Source of the DNA: Ferribacterium limneticum
GTDB taxonomy: Bacteria > Pseudomonadota > Gammaproteobacteria > Burkholderiales > Rhodocyclaceae
NCBI RefSeq assembly: GCF_020510625.1
Contig: NZ_CP075191.1
Span: 2,146,001 to 2,210,000 of the forward strand
Length of the DNA stretch: 64,000 bases
Direction of reading: 5' to 3'
The stretch's first letter is position 1. Each line of letters starts with the position of its first letter. The notes beneath the pieces were generated by a model. It was not told the DNA's origin. It saw only the letters and a program-made list of their open reading frames with translations, and made no database searches. Shown here piece by piece: positions 9,791 through 18,768 of this stretch. Position numbers and translations under genes: made by a program.

Positions 9791-10476
9791 GAGATCATCA
9801 AATGCCCCGGTTCCGCCAAACCGTTATCTGGCCCATTTTTTTAAAAATGCATATAGCCCTGAGAATCCTTGCAGTTCTCATTGGACTTTCACTGCTCACA
9901 CCAGGTCTGGCCATCAGTGCCGGAATGGTCATGAGCGATGGCGAATTTGGGATGCTCCCAGAATATTGCCGGCAAAAGAGCCACGTTTCCGTACGCCACA
10001 GCGTCTCAAACCAGGCTTACTTTGAAGGAAGCGCTTCATACGTCGGATCCCTGCACCACTACTGCTGGGCACTCGTCAATCTTACGCGTTCGTATCGCGC
10101 AGGTATCTCCATTCAGGAGCGCACGAGCATTCTTTCCAACGTGGTTGCCGATATCGATTACGTCTTTAACAATCATCCGGTCACGTCCGGAAACTCCTCA
10201 TTGTTTTCTGAAATGTATGGAACCAGAGGGCTGGCGCTACTACGTTTGGGCAACGCCCGAGCTGCCGAGTCATCCTTTCAAGAGGCAAACAAGCTCGACC
10301 CGAAAAACTGGCGCGCATACCTCCAGTGGGCGATTTATCTTCGCCAAGCAGGAAGAAACAAAGAAGCCTTGAAAGTCGTTGAGGAAGGGCTCGAAAACAC
10401 GCCTGACTCACGCGCGCTGAAGTCGCTCCAATCCGAAATTCAAGGTAATCCGTCAAAAGGAAAAAAGGAACAATGA
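9787..10476 (+). CDS. Exported TPR-repeat protein
   Basis: A 229-residue protein beginning in the stop codon of the ligase gene (ATGA overlap). A basic N-terminus precedes a hydrophobic segment (IALRILAVLIGLSLLTPGLA, about residues 22-41), which looks like a signal peptide with AIS-A as cleavage region; a later in-frame ATG at 9847 would give a shorter leader. The C-terminal third contains two TPR units (RGLALLRLGNARAAESSFQE, WAIYLRQAGRNKEALKVVEE). No catalytic motif is seen. Its position suggests a periplasmic partner of the polymerase or export machinery. About 97 bp without a convincing gene follow. Confidence 0.75.
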   Translation: MRDHQMPRFRQTVIWPIFLKMHIALRILAVLIGLSLLTPGLAISAGMVMSDGEFGMLPEYCRQKSHVSVRHSVSNQAYFEGSASYVGSLHHYCWALVNLTRSYRAGISIQERTSILSNVVADIDYVFNNHPVTSGNSSLFSEMYGTRGLALLRLGNARAAESSFQEANKLDPKNWRAYLQWAIYLRQAGRNKEALKVVEEGLENTPDSRALKSLQSEIQGNPSKGKKEQ

Positions 10477-10573
10477 TTCTCCCTTCGCTGCAGGCATGAC
10501 GCTCTACATGTTGAACACATTCAATATTTCTCTCGTACCCACCGCTGGAGATGCCGTTTTCGGCTAAGCCAAA

Positions 10574-11548
10574 ATGCTTTGGAAAACTGCGATACGCCAT
10601 TTATCAGGCAAGGGAAAGTCAGCCAAGTTACAAGTCTTCATCTTTCACCGAGTCCTGCCCGAAACTGACGAACTAATGGCGGGAGAGCCCAGTATCAAAG
10701 AATTTGACTGGATGGTCCGTTTCATTGCCGACGCCTATACCGTACTGACCTTCGGCGACGCGGTTTCCCGCCTTCAGTCGGGCACCCTCCCGCCCGGATG
10801 TGCTTGTATCACCTTCGACGACGGCTATCAGAACAACGCGACCCTAGCCGCACCCACGCTGAAAAAATATGGCGTACCCGGAACGTTTTTCATTGCGACA
10901 GCCTATCTGGATCGGCAGAGAATGTGGAATGACAAAGTCATTGAGGCAGTGAGACAAATGCCCGACGGAGAGTTTGACCGCACACCATATGGCCTCGCTC
11001 CATGCCAGCTCGGCTCCGGCGTTACGCGTGCCGAATGCATCTCCCAGCTTCTTGACGCGCTCAAATATCTTCCTCACGGTCAGCGAAGCGAGCTATCTCA
11101 ATCTCTGACCAACGCAGCCGGCATTGGCGAATCCTACGACACCATGATGACGCCAATCGAAGTCAGGACACTGCGCAACTCCGGAATGGAAATTGGGGCA
11201 CACACGCACACCCACCCGATTCTCAGCGGTTTGCCAGACAATGTGGCAGAAGCTGAATTGGCGCGCAGCAAGGACGAGCTAGAGGCCATCCTGGGCGAAC
11301 CCATCACGTCGTTCGCCTACCCAAACGGCAATACAAGTCGAGATCTCAGCCTGCAACACGTCGCGATGGCCAAAAAACTGGGCTTCCGCGCCGCAGCAAC
11401 GACAGACTGGGGAATTGCAACCATGCATACCGACCCCTTCCTGATTCCCCGCTTCACCCCATGGGATCGTACGCCCCGTCGATTTGCGCTGCGCTGCGCG
11501 CTCGCCATGGGAAAACCTTTTAAGTTAACGAACGATGCAACAGCCTGA
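10574..11548 (+). CDS. Polysaccharide deacetylase (NodB/CE4 family)
   Basis: A 324-residue protein with the CE4 motifs: TFDDGYQNN (metal and base Asp pair at residues 82-83) and GAHTHTHP (metal His). It should remove N-acetyl groups from a glycan, in this context a lipid-linked or nascent exopolysaccharide. No signal peptide is visible, so action in the cytoplasm or at the inner membrane is more likely than extracellular. The stop overlaps the start of the next glycosyltransferase by 14 bp. Confidence 0.85.
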   Translation: MLWKTAIRHLSGKGKSAKLQVFIFHRVLPETDELMAGEPSIKEFDWMVRFIADAYTVLTFGDAVSRLQSGTLPPGCACITFDDGYQNNATLAAPTLKKYGVPGTFFIATAYLDRQRMWNDKVIEAVRQMPDGEFDRTPYGLAPCQLGSGVTRAECISQLLDALKYLPHGQRSELSQSLTNAAGIGESYDTMMTPIEVRTLRNSGMEIGAHTHTHPILSGLPDNVAEAELARSKDELEAILGEPITSFAYPNGNTSRDLSLQHVAMAKKLGFRAAATTDWGIATMHTDPFLIPRFTPWDRTPRRFALRCALAMGKPFKLTNDATA

Positions 11549-12515
11549 CAGCGCAATGACAGCTACCACGCCACCAAAGTGGGCAGTTGTAGTATTTGCT
11601 GCGCGGGAATCTGCAGAGACCATTGAGTCCACCATCGAAGCGATCAATCAGGCAGTAACAGAAGATGACTGTCAAATCGCAATTCTGGTCAATGGCAACA
11701 GAAACCTTGCCGACCAGTTGTCGCGCCGCTATCAGGAGCGTTCCTACAGCCCCCCGAAGGGAATCAGGATCGACATCTGGTTTCTGGAAGTGGGCGACAA
11801 GGCACAGACCTGGAACGCTTACGTCCACCGACTCTACCCGGGTGCCGAGTTAACGTTTTTTGTCGACGGCTATGCTGAGCCCAAGCCGGATGCACTGCAT
11901 TTGCTATCACGCGCAATCAGCGAATCGCCACAAGCGCTGGCCGTCTCCGGCGTCCCATCCTGTGGCAGCTCTGCACGCTGGCAAGCCGCCGTCATGCTAC
12001 GCAGCGGCGGGATTCACGGCAATCTCTTTGCCCTACCCAAGCGAACCATGGAGGAGCTCCGCCAACGTGCAATATGCCTGCCAAAGGGGCTCTATCGCAC
12101 AGATTCGCTGATCGGAGCCATCCTGAATTTCCGCTTCGATCCATCCAAGCACAATTGGGATCCAGGCCAAATTCTGGTCCAAGGGGATGCAACCTGGAAA
12201 ACTAACACCCTACGCTGGTGGCATCCGGGCGATATACGCACGCACGTGAAGCGACTCCTTCGACAGTCGCAAGGGCAACTGGAAAATCTTGCCGTCAGCG
12301 ACCACCTCGGGCGCCATCGCCGCTCCCCCGAAACCCTTCCGCCAACCGCACGCGAGCTCGTACTGCAATGGTGGTACGGCAACACCGGGCCGAACTGGCA
12401 TCGCATCGCGCTCCACCCGAGTTGGTTGTTCGCCTTGCGCCGTATGCGCGAAATCCGCGACTGGTCCAAAGCCGACCAAGCACCGAGCCTGATTGATTCA
12501 TACCCTCATCCGTAA
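11535..12515 (+). CDS. Probable GT-A (family 2-like) glycosyltransferase
   Basis: A 326-residue protein. The N-terminal half has the pattern of a nucleotide-sugar-binding GT-A fold: VVVFAARESAETIESTIEAI, then the acidic site TFFVDGYAEPKPDAL in place of the usual DxD. The middle SRAISESPQALAVSGVP fits a GT2 fold. No membrane helix is present. Start taken at 11535; an internal ATG at 11556 (MTATTPPKW) is equally possible. Overlaps the deacetylase by 14 bp. The family assignment is moderate because overall similarity to well-known families is weak. Confidence 0.6.
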   Translation: MQQPDSAMTATTPPKWAVVVFAARESAETIESTIEAINQAVTEDDCQIAILVNGNRNLADQLSRRYQERSYSPPKGIRIDIWFLEVGDKAQTWNAYVHRLYPGAELTFFVDGYAEPKPDALHLLSRAISESPQALAVSGVPSCGSSARWQAAVMLRSGGIHGNLFALPKRTMEELRQRAICLPKGLYRTDSLIGAILNFRFDPSKHNWDPGQILVQGDATWKTNTLRWWHPGDIRTHVKRLLRQSQGQLENLAVSDHLGRHRRSPETLPPTARELVLQWWYGNTGPNWHRIALHPSWLFALRRMREIRDWSKADQAPSLIDSYPHP

Positions 12516-12596
12516 CATCCCTAGGGACCGAAACCCTCAGCAAAACACTGATGTCATATGGTAATGTGGAGTCCCTCAAAACATAGGGAGCGCGCC

Positions 12597-12647
12597 ATGC
12601 CTTGGAAAATCGAATGCCTAACCGGCCCATGGCGACCACCTGCTTGA
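12597..12647 (+). CDS. Possible 16-residue leader ORF
   Basis: An ATG at 12597 preceded by AGGGAG (about 12585-12590) opens a frame coding for MPWKIECLTGPWRPPA and ending in TGA at 12645-12647, one base before the ATG of the next glycosyltransferase. That gene has no ribosome-binding site of its own in the same stretch, so reading of the short ORF could deliver ribosomes to it. Whether the peptide is made or matters is unknown. Confidence 0.3.
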   Translation: MPWKIECLTGPWRPPA

Positions 12648-12648
12648 A

Positions 12649-13803
12649 ATGACACACAACCGCAAGATATTGCTCGTTACGCCCAGCTCGCCTTTCTCGC
12701 CCCAATCGGGCGCCGAGCAGCGCACCGCATTGTTGTACGAGGCATTGCTTCAGTTGGGTCAAACTGACGTGCTTCTGGTTTCCCCCACAGATCTGTCGTC
12801 ACGCGTTTCGACGGCGAAAGACGACCGCATCATTGCCGAATTGCTGTGGAAAAAATCCCGATTCGGCATCTCGAAATACGCACCGCAAACATTCTCCGAA
12901 ACTGAAGGAGCCCCCCGGAAACCGGACTACCGACAGTACGACATGATTGTCGGCCGTTATCTCAACCCGATCTGCAAACTTCATCTTCCCCGAGACATAC
13001 CCACCATTGTCGATCTCGACGACTGGCAAAAGAGCTATGGAACCGACAATGGATTTTCACCATCTGCCGTCGCGCAGCGCCTGAAACAGACTTACGCTGC
13101 TTGGCTAGCCAAACGTCAACTTGGGCGCTTCAACGGATTTTTCTTCGTCTCCGAACGCGACCGCAACTCCGAACCGCAACGCCTGAGCGCAACCCTGCCC
13201 AATATACCGTTTGCCCCCCCGAAGATTCCGCTACCGGATAACGTCAGCAGCAATATCCTGTTTGTCGGTGCGCTCTGGTATGCGCCGAATTCGAACGGGA
13301 TAGACCATTTTCTCGCCAACTGCTGGCCCCGGATACGATCAGCCGTTCCTACAGCAACACTCAGCTTGATCGGCGCTGCGCCCCAGGAAACCAGAAAAAA
13401 CTGGGAGAAGCACCCCGGTGTAAGTGCTCCGGGCTTTGTCGACGATCTGGGCGATGCCTATCGTTCGGCAGCGTTCACGATCGCCCCCATTTACTTTGGT
13501 GGCGGCACAAACATCAAGGTCGTCGAATCGCTCGCCTTTGGCCGCGCCTGCGTCACGACACCGCACTGCGCCAGCGCTTTCGAAAGCGACCTTGTCGCCG
13601 GCAAAGCCATATCAGTTGCAGCAGACGACGATACCTTCGTAGACCACTGCATTACGATGCTGAGCAATCCGGCCCGACGGCACGAGCAGGCCGAAATAGG
13701 CCACCAGATCGTCAGCACCATATACAACCGGGATACGTTTACCCGCAAAGTACTCGACCTTGCAGACAAGGTTCTCGTCGCCCGCGCGCCCATCCTTGGT
13801 TGA
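12649..13803 (+). CDS. Glycosyltransferase, GT4-like (related to the 242-1462 transferase)
   Basis: A 384-residue GT-B protein. VTPSSPFSPQSGAEQRTALL forms the N-terminal acceptor loop; ILFVGALWYAPNSNGIDHFL and FGGGTNIKVVESLAFGRACV form the donor half, aligning by eye with the same segments of the transferase at 242-1462. VDLDDWQKSYG corresponds to the DFVDVDSAKW segment there. It probably adds another sugar of the repeat unit. The gene has no clear own ribosome-binding site and may rely on the short ORF ending one base upstream. Confidence 0.78.
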   Translation: MTHNRKILLVTPSSPFSPQSGAEQRTALLYEALLQLGQTDVLLVSPTDLSSRVSTAKDDRIIAELLWKKSRFGISKYAPQTFSETEGAPRKPDYRQYDMIVGRYLNPICKLHLPRDIPTIVDLDDWQKSYGTDNGFSPSAVAQRLKQTYAAWLAKRQLGRFNGFFFVSERDRNSEPQRLSATLPNIPFAPPKIPLPDNVSSNILFVGALWYAPNSNGIDHFLANCWPRIRSAVPTATLSLIGAAPQETRKNWEKHPGVSAPGFVDDLGDAYRSAAFTIAPIYFGGGTNIKVVESLAFGRACVTTPHCASAFESDLVAGKAISVAADDDTFVDHCITMLSNPARRHEQAEIGHQIVSTIYNRDTFTRKVLDLADKVLVARAPILG

Positions 13804-13822
13804 ACATCCATACATCGAAAGC

Positions 13823-14650
13823 ATGTCTATGTCGGCTCCCTGCCCTCTCTGCGGTAAAGAAAGCTCGTTCCTGTTTGAACGGGCAGTCCTGGGAAAATAC
13901 ACAACCGCTTACCAACACTGCCGGACCTGCGACTACGTGTTTGTACCGCAAGCACACTGGCTGGCAGAGGCCTACTCTGAAGCCATCGTCGAGTCGGATA
14001 CCGACATCGCAGCGCGCAACATTTTCACCTCACTCCGATTGGCGGCCTTACTCTATCTTGCCTTCCATGAACGCGGCCAGGGGCGCTTTGCCGACGTAGC
14101 CGGCGGCTACGGTTTGCTGACGCGCCTGATGCGGGATCTCGGCTTCGATTTTTACTGGTCGGATTCCTACGCCAAGAACATTCTGGCACGAGGCTTCGAA
14201 TACAGCGGAGCGCTGGGCCCGTGCGATGGCGTTACAGCCATCGAAGTACTTGAGCACACCGTTGACCCGGCAGCCTTCATACGCGACAACCTGGCGCGTT
14301 GTAAAAGCGACACACTGATCTTCACCACAGAAGTATTCCCGGACGGAAAACCGCCTGCCGCCGACAAATGGTCTTACTACGCATTCGAAACTGGCCAGCA
14401 CATCTCGTTTTTTTCGGCCCGGGGCCTTGCCATTCTGGGTGAACGTCTCGGTCTGCGCTATATCCGGCAGGGACGACTGCACATACTCACCCGCCGCAAC
14501 CCCTCTCCCATCCTGGTCGCACTGGCATCCAAGCGCTGGGCATCGCTACCACTGGCGCTCTATGCCGCCAGAAAGCTGGGTTCTCGACGAAATGCCGATC
14601 AGCGCCTGCTGCTCCAGCGCGCCTCAGCCTCGCCCGAAAATCCCCAGTGA
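13823..14650 (+). CDS. Class I SAM-dependent methyltransferase with N-terminal zinc-type knuckle
   Basis: A 275-residue protein. The start at 13823 was chosen because CPLCG and CRTCDYVF, a four-Cys knuckle common at the front of sugar methyltransferases, follow directly; an upstream in-frame ATG at 13760 lies inside the preceding gene. The methyltransferase core shows FADVAGGYGLLTRLMRDLGF (SAM-binding Gly loop) and GVTAIEVLEHTVDPAAF. It may methylate a sugar of the exopolysaccharide or its lipid-linked precursor. Its 3' end overlaps the convergent ATP-grasp gene by 27 bp, the meeting point of two operons. Confidence 0.78.
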   Translation: MSMSAPCPLCGKESSFLFERAVLGKYTTAYQHCRTCDYVFVPQAHWLAEAYSEAIVESDTDIAARNIFTSLRLAALLYLAFHERGQGRFADVAGGYGLLTRLMRDLGFDFYWSDSYAKNILARGFEYSGALGPCDGVTAIEVLEHTVDPAAFIRDNLARCKSDTLIFTTEVFPDGKPPAADKWSYYAFETGQHISFFSARGLAILGERLGLRYIRQGRLHILTRRNPSPILVALASKRWASLPLALYAARKLGSRRNADQRLLLQRASASPENPQ

Positions 14651-15787
14651 AGCCAGGCGCGCCTTGATGCGCCCCAAGGTTAGCTCCAGCCAGGGCATTG
14701 GGTCAGACAAGCGCCAGTAGGCGTCGACCAACGGGCTGGCTGGAGGGTTTCCCAACTCCGGCTGTAATTCGGCAGACCACTTGTCGGTCACCGGCTCCCG
14801 CCAGATACGCGCCGGCTGGAAGTAATTTCCGGTCGGCGCTGGCATCCCGGTTTCCCGGCAGTAAGCCGCAAGCGGGATATTGATGCCATTCACCGTGGCA
14901 ACCTCTTCCTGGAAATCGGTACGTCCGACAGTCGGTTCGACCATGTAGAAACGACCATCACGGGAATCCCGCTTGTATTCCATGCTGCCCATACCAACGA
15001 AACCGACATCGCGGAAAAATGCAGTCGTTTCAGCGGCCAGTTCCTGATGAAACTCCGGCGCTGCCACACAACTGGCTGTTCCACCTATCCGTGGTGGCCA
15101 GGAGCGCAGCTTGCGTCCCACAAACGACACCACTTCAGCCTGATCGGCATTGATGTATTGAAGGCAGAAATAAATATCCGAATCGGTCCCCTCGATCCAC
15201 TCCTGGACAATGAGGTCGGACAGAACCGGAGAAATCTCGTTGAACAGGGCCACCGCCTCATCCGGGTTCGCAACCACATACGCCTTTTTGAACTTTGCCC
15301 CATAGGCGTAGTCTTTGACGGCCGGCTTGAGGACACATGGATAGCGCAACGAGGACAACCTGCCGAGATCAACAGGCGAACGCAGGTGCTCAGCAGCAGG
15401 TATGGAATAGCCGAGATTCTGTGCGTACTGCTGAAACTCCTCCTTGCGCATGAGCGCCATCAGGAGCTCATGCTCGGGCAGTGTCAGGCGATACCAGGGC
15501 AGAATCTCCTCTCTCCGCTCGGAAACCGTGGTCACTGATTTTTCTTCGGTCAGGAAAAGTACCGGTTTGACCGACTCGGATTTTCCAAACGCAACCAGCG
15601 CGTCAATCACCGAATCGCCCCCCGTACTGTCAATGCGGTGGCGTCGTGCGAGACGGGTATGCATTGCCGCATCCTCGTCATCGCCGAATACGACGACCGG
15701 AATGCCTGCCTTGGCCAGGCTGCGCACGATACCCAGCGCATTAAGACCACTCCCAACCACGACTGCCTTGGCATTAATGATGCTCAT
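14624..15787 (-). CDS. ATP-grasp carboxylate-amine ligase family protein
   Basis: A 387-residue protein with a Rossmann-like N-terminus (AKAVVVGSGLNALGIVRSLA) followed by an ATP-grasp fold: YPCVLKPAVKDY (ATP-binding Lys), LIVQEWIEGTDSDIYFCLQY and MEYKRDSRDGRFYMVEPTVG (metal-binding Glu region). Such enzymes activate a carboxylate as acyl phosphate and couple it to an amine. Together with the AsnB-like protein upstream it could build amide-linked decorations on the polymer. It is the last gene of the minus-strand block; its 3' end overlaps the convergent methyltransferase. Confidence 0.8.
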   Translation of the reverse strand: MSIINAKAVVVGSGLNALGIVRSLAKAGIPVVVFGDDEDAAMHTRLARRHRIDSTGGDSVIDALVAFGKSESVKPVLFLTEEKSVTTVSERREEILPWYRLTLPEHELLMALMRKEEFQQYAQNLGYSIPAAEHLRSPVDLGRLSSLRYPCVLKPAVKDYAYGAKFKKAYVVANPDEAVALFNEISPVLSDLIVQEWIEGTDSDIYFCLQYINADQAEVVSFVGRKLRSWPPRIGGTASCVAAPEFHQELAAETTAFFRDVGFVGMGSMEYKRDSRDGRFYMVEPTVGRTDFQEEVATVNGINIPLAAYCRETGMPAPTGNYFQPARIWREPVTDKWSAELQPELGNPPASPLVDAYWRLSDPMPWLELTLGRIKARLASLGIFGRG

Positions 15788-15837
15788 GCAAACTCCCCAA
15801 CTGCTAATGCTAGCGACGAATTGAACAAGATATTCCC

Positions 15838-16995
15838 TCAGACCGGGCGTATACGCCCGAGAAAACGCATGGCCAGGCGGCGGTAACTCTGCTTGCGTTG
15901 CTCGGTCAGCGCGCCGAGCGCGAGGCAGATCAGGGCAACGCCCAGTATCGACCCAAGAGCGATCGCCTTGTCATGTCCGGAATTGGGAAAGAAATAGCCG
16001 ATGAACTGCGACATTGGACGATGAAACAGATATAGGCTGAAGGTGTAACCGGCCAAGAAGACGACCGGCTTCCTGCAGGCCTGCAGCCAGACCTTGGCGC
16101 TGTCGTCGAGTCCGCGAAAAGCCAGGAAGTTGGCGGCCACCAGCAAGCCGAGCACATAGTCGGTCGCGAATGTTTGCGAGGCTTGTAAGTGCCAAAACCC
16201 CGGAATGGTGTCGTGGAGGTTCTCTTTTATCTGCACATCAACCCCTGTGTAATGAAGTCCAATGATTGTCAAGATTGATCCAATCCAGATAACCAGACCC
16301 CAAGCATGGCTAGGCACAAGCCTTGCCCCATGTGCGGCAAGCCATGAACCCAGTAACCACAGCGGAAAAAGGAGCAGGATGGCCGGCCCGGCGAGCAATG
16401 CTGCTGCCGTCACCCAAAGCCAGCGTCGCCAACCCTGAACGAACAAGGTAAGGCCAAAGATGACGTAGTACCACGCCTCATAGCACAGCGACCAGAACGG
16501 ATCGTTCCAGGGAAGTGCCGTGCTCATTGACCACGATTCATTGAGGAAGAACAGCGCCCCAAACAGATTCCCCCAAGCCAGTTCTTTGCCAAAGAAAATG
16601 GGGCCGAGTCCCTGAGGGTCCATCATCACACCCAATGCCTTGACCGCAAAGCTGAGCACGATGGCCGGCAAGACGACGGAGTAGATTCGTGCAAAGCGGG
16701 CTGCCACGTAGGCGCGCCAGTCATGCTCTCGACCGAAGGCGGAATGGCTGATCACGAGGCCGGACAAAACAAAGAAGATCACAACGGCCTCATGACCGAA
16801 GTGACCGATCTCCAGCCAGCCCGTTGCCATACCATCCTGGTCGAGGTGTCCGACCAGAACCGCCAGCGCAGCCAGAAAGCGAACCAGATCGAGATAGACC
16901 GAGAAATCCTCGGTCATCAAACCACTGGCTACCGCAGCGGGAGCGGGATGACCGGTAGGTTTTTCAGCAGCCGGACTTACGGGATCGCGCATCAT
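15838..16995 (-). CDS. O-acyltransferase, OafA/YrhL (AT3) family
   Basis: A 385-residue integral membrane protein with about ten hydrophobic stretches. The family signature is clear: DLVRFLAALAVLVGHLDQDG (catalytic His region) and FFVLSGLVISHSAFGREHDW with the following RFARIYSVVLPA. Members acetylate or otherwise acylate extracellular polysaccharides from a cytosolic acyl donor. The start overlaps the stop of the upstream AsnB-like gene by 4 bp. Confidence 0.88.
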   Translation of the reverse strand: MMRDPVSPAAEKPTGHPAPAAVASGLMTEDFSVYLDLVRFLAALAVLVGHLDQDGMATGWLEIGHFGHEAVVIFFVLSGLVISHSAFGREHDWRAYVAARFARIYSVVLPAIVLSFAVKALGVMMDPQGLGPIFFGKELAWGNLFGALFFLNESWSMSTALPWNDPFWSLCYEAWYYVIFGLTLFVQGWRRWLWVTAAALLAGPAILLLFPLWLLGSWLAAHGARLVPSHAWGLVIWIGSILTIIGLHYTGVDVQIKENLHDTIPGFWHLQASQTFATDYVLGLLVAANFLAFRGLDDSAKVWLQACRKPVVFLAGYTFSLYLFHRPMSQFIGYFFPNSGHDKAIALGSILGVALICLALGALTEQRKQSYRRLAMRFLGRIRPV

Positions 16996-18725
16996 TTCGG
17001 CCCGTCAATATCCTGGCATTGATTGGCATACAGCAACACCGATGATGCGAATTGCAAGGCGTAGGAATAATCCTGAATACCGAAGTAGGTAAGCAGAACG
17101 GCGCCGATCAGTTTTCTGCGATTGATCAAGCCGTCGGAGACTCTTCCACCCGCACGGGCCAGCGACCAGTATCTGCGAACATCCTCACGCCGCAAGCGTT
17201 TTGCGGCATCGCCCGTCTCGGCATCCCATTGCAGCCGGACGCCGGGTGGTGACGGAATCGGGCATGGTAAATGGCCGGGGTAGGCTTGCCACGGAACGCT
17301 GGTAACTGCTGGAGGAAAGTGGCCGAGCCATTCCAGATAAAAGCGATGATAAAGACAGCTATCGATGGGCAAGGAGAGAATGACAGCCATGAAACGTGTG
17401 TCGAAAAACGGCAGTTGAAGCTCAATGCGCTTCAGGTCGATGTTCTCGAAGTGTTCGGCCATGTGGCGGCGCTGATCGTTGAACATCAGGAAGAGGTGCA
17501 TGCGCCGCCCGGGGTCTGGGCATTCGGCAAGACGCTCGAGTTCTGCCACCACCCCCACCTTGGGCAATTCGGCGAGCCTGGCAGCCTCCTCCGGATGCAA
17601 TGCGCCGAGCGTCAGGCCCAGGCGATTGTGGCAGAGGAACTGTTCTGCTGCTGCTTCAGTCCTGCCCTCCCGCATCAGGGCCATGAGTTTTTCAGTCAGG
17701 TAAACATGGCCAAGGCCAACACTACCGCCATCTCCTCCCCAGATCATCTTCGGATGCTCCGGCGCCAGATCGGACGTCGCCACGGCAGCCAGCCAATCGG
17801 CGACGGCGTTCGGACGCTGCCCGATTTGATGGTGGCGGGTACCCAGCGCCTCGGCAATCATCTGCCCGAATACTTCATCCTGTGTATTGGGACGGGAGCA
17901 ATTGGCGGTATGGACAGTAATTCTTTGTTCGCTGAGGCATCCGACAATCGCCCGCGAGTCCAGACCGCCGCTGAGAAAGGCGGCGACCTTGCGATCCTGC
18001 CCTAGGCGTCGCCGGACGGCATTTTCGAATTCAGCATGCGCGAGTTCGGTACCCTCCTGTAGAGAACCGGAAAACCCTTGCAGGTTCGGCCACCAGCGAT
18101 AGTTATTGGCCACGATGCCTTGGGTTGTGATCGTAATGGCCTCTGCTTCGCGAATTGTCTTGATGTCGGCAAATGGCGTCCTGTCGGCCAACGAGAAGTG
18201 AAAGGCCGCATATTCCATCAAGCCGGCCGTATCAGCTCGCTTCGGCACAATCGGCAGCGCCTCGAGTACCCGCAATGCGGTCGAGAAAACGGCATATTGA
18301 TCGCCCACCCAGTAGTAGATGGGGCGCACACCGAAATGATCGGCCAGCAGGGTCAAATCCCCGGAGGCCTTGTCGAAGAAGGCAGCACAGAAGGTTCCGC
18401 TGGCCCGGTCCGGAACGCTCCAGTCACCGGTCGCCACGGCGTGTTGCAAGCTGGCAAGGTCTTCTTCCCGGGAAGCAGGGCTTCCACGGTGCTCATCGAC
18501 CAGCAAAGGCTCTCCAGCCAAGAGCGCAAGTTGCCGTTCGTCATCAAGAATTCCAGCACTTCCGAAAGCTCCAATGTCGACCTTGACGAAATGAAAGCCT
18601 TTTCCGGCCACTTCGGTGACAACTTCGTTCCGAAAACGAGACAGCTCCCGCTTCAAACCCGCTCTTACCGCATCGGGTACTACCACCGACGGCGCTCTCG
18701 CGACGATTCCTGCAAATATTGTCAT
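16992..18725 (-). CDS. Asparagine-synthetase-like protein without glutaminase Cys
   Basis: A 577-residue AsnB-family protein. The N-terminus reads MTIFAGIVAR, so the Cys2 nucleophile of the glutaminase domain is absent although the fold remains (LLADHFGVRPIYYWVGDQ). The synthetase domain is well kept: SGGLDS P-loop at 252-257 and WGGDGGSVGLGH later. The protein therefore probably adenylates a carboxylate and lets an amine other than glutamine-derived ammonia attack, as in beta-lactam synthetases and lasso peptide cyclases. Neighbours are a flippase upstream and an acyltransferase and ATP-grasp ligase downstream. Substrate unknown. Confidence 0.8.
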   Translation of the reverse strand: MTIFAGIVARAPSVVVPDAVRAGLKRELSRFRNEVVTEVAGKGFHFVKVDIGAFGSAGILDDERQLALLAGEPLLVDEHRGSPASREEDLASLQHAVATGDWSVPDRASGTFCAAFFDKASGDLTLLADHFGVRPIYYWVGDQYAVFSTALRVLEALPIVPKRADTAGLMEYAAFHFSLADRTPFADIKTIREAEAITITTQGIVANNYRWWPNLQGFSGSLQEGTELAHAEFENAVRRRLGQDRKVAAFLSGGLDSRAIVGCLSEQRITVHTANCSRPNTQDEVFGQMIAEALGTRHHQIGQRPNAVADWLAAVATSDLAPEHPKMIWGGDGGSVGLGHVYLTEKLMALMREGRTEAAAEQFLCHNRLGLTLGALHPEEAARLAELPKVGVVAELERLAECPDPGRRMHLFLMFNDQRRHMAEHFENIDLKRIELQLPFFDTRFMAVILSLPIDSCLYHRFYLEWLGHFPPAVTSVPWQAYPGHLPCPIPSPPGVRLQWDAETGDAAKRLRREDVRRYWSLARAGGRVSDGLINRRKLIGAVLLTYFGIQDYSYALQFASSVLLYANQCQDIDGPK

Positions 18726-18768
18726 TGCTTACTCCACAACGGTTCCTGCCTTGTCGGCAGCAACCCGT

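Noticed and set aside
10496..10567. 23-codon frame before the deacetylase gene
   Set aside because: No ribosome-binding site and no distinctive composition; its closeness to the next start could be chance.
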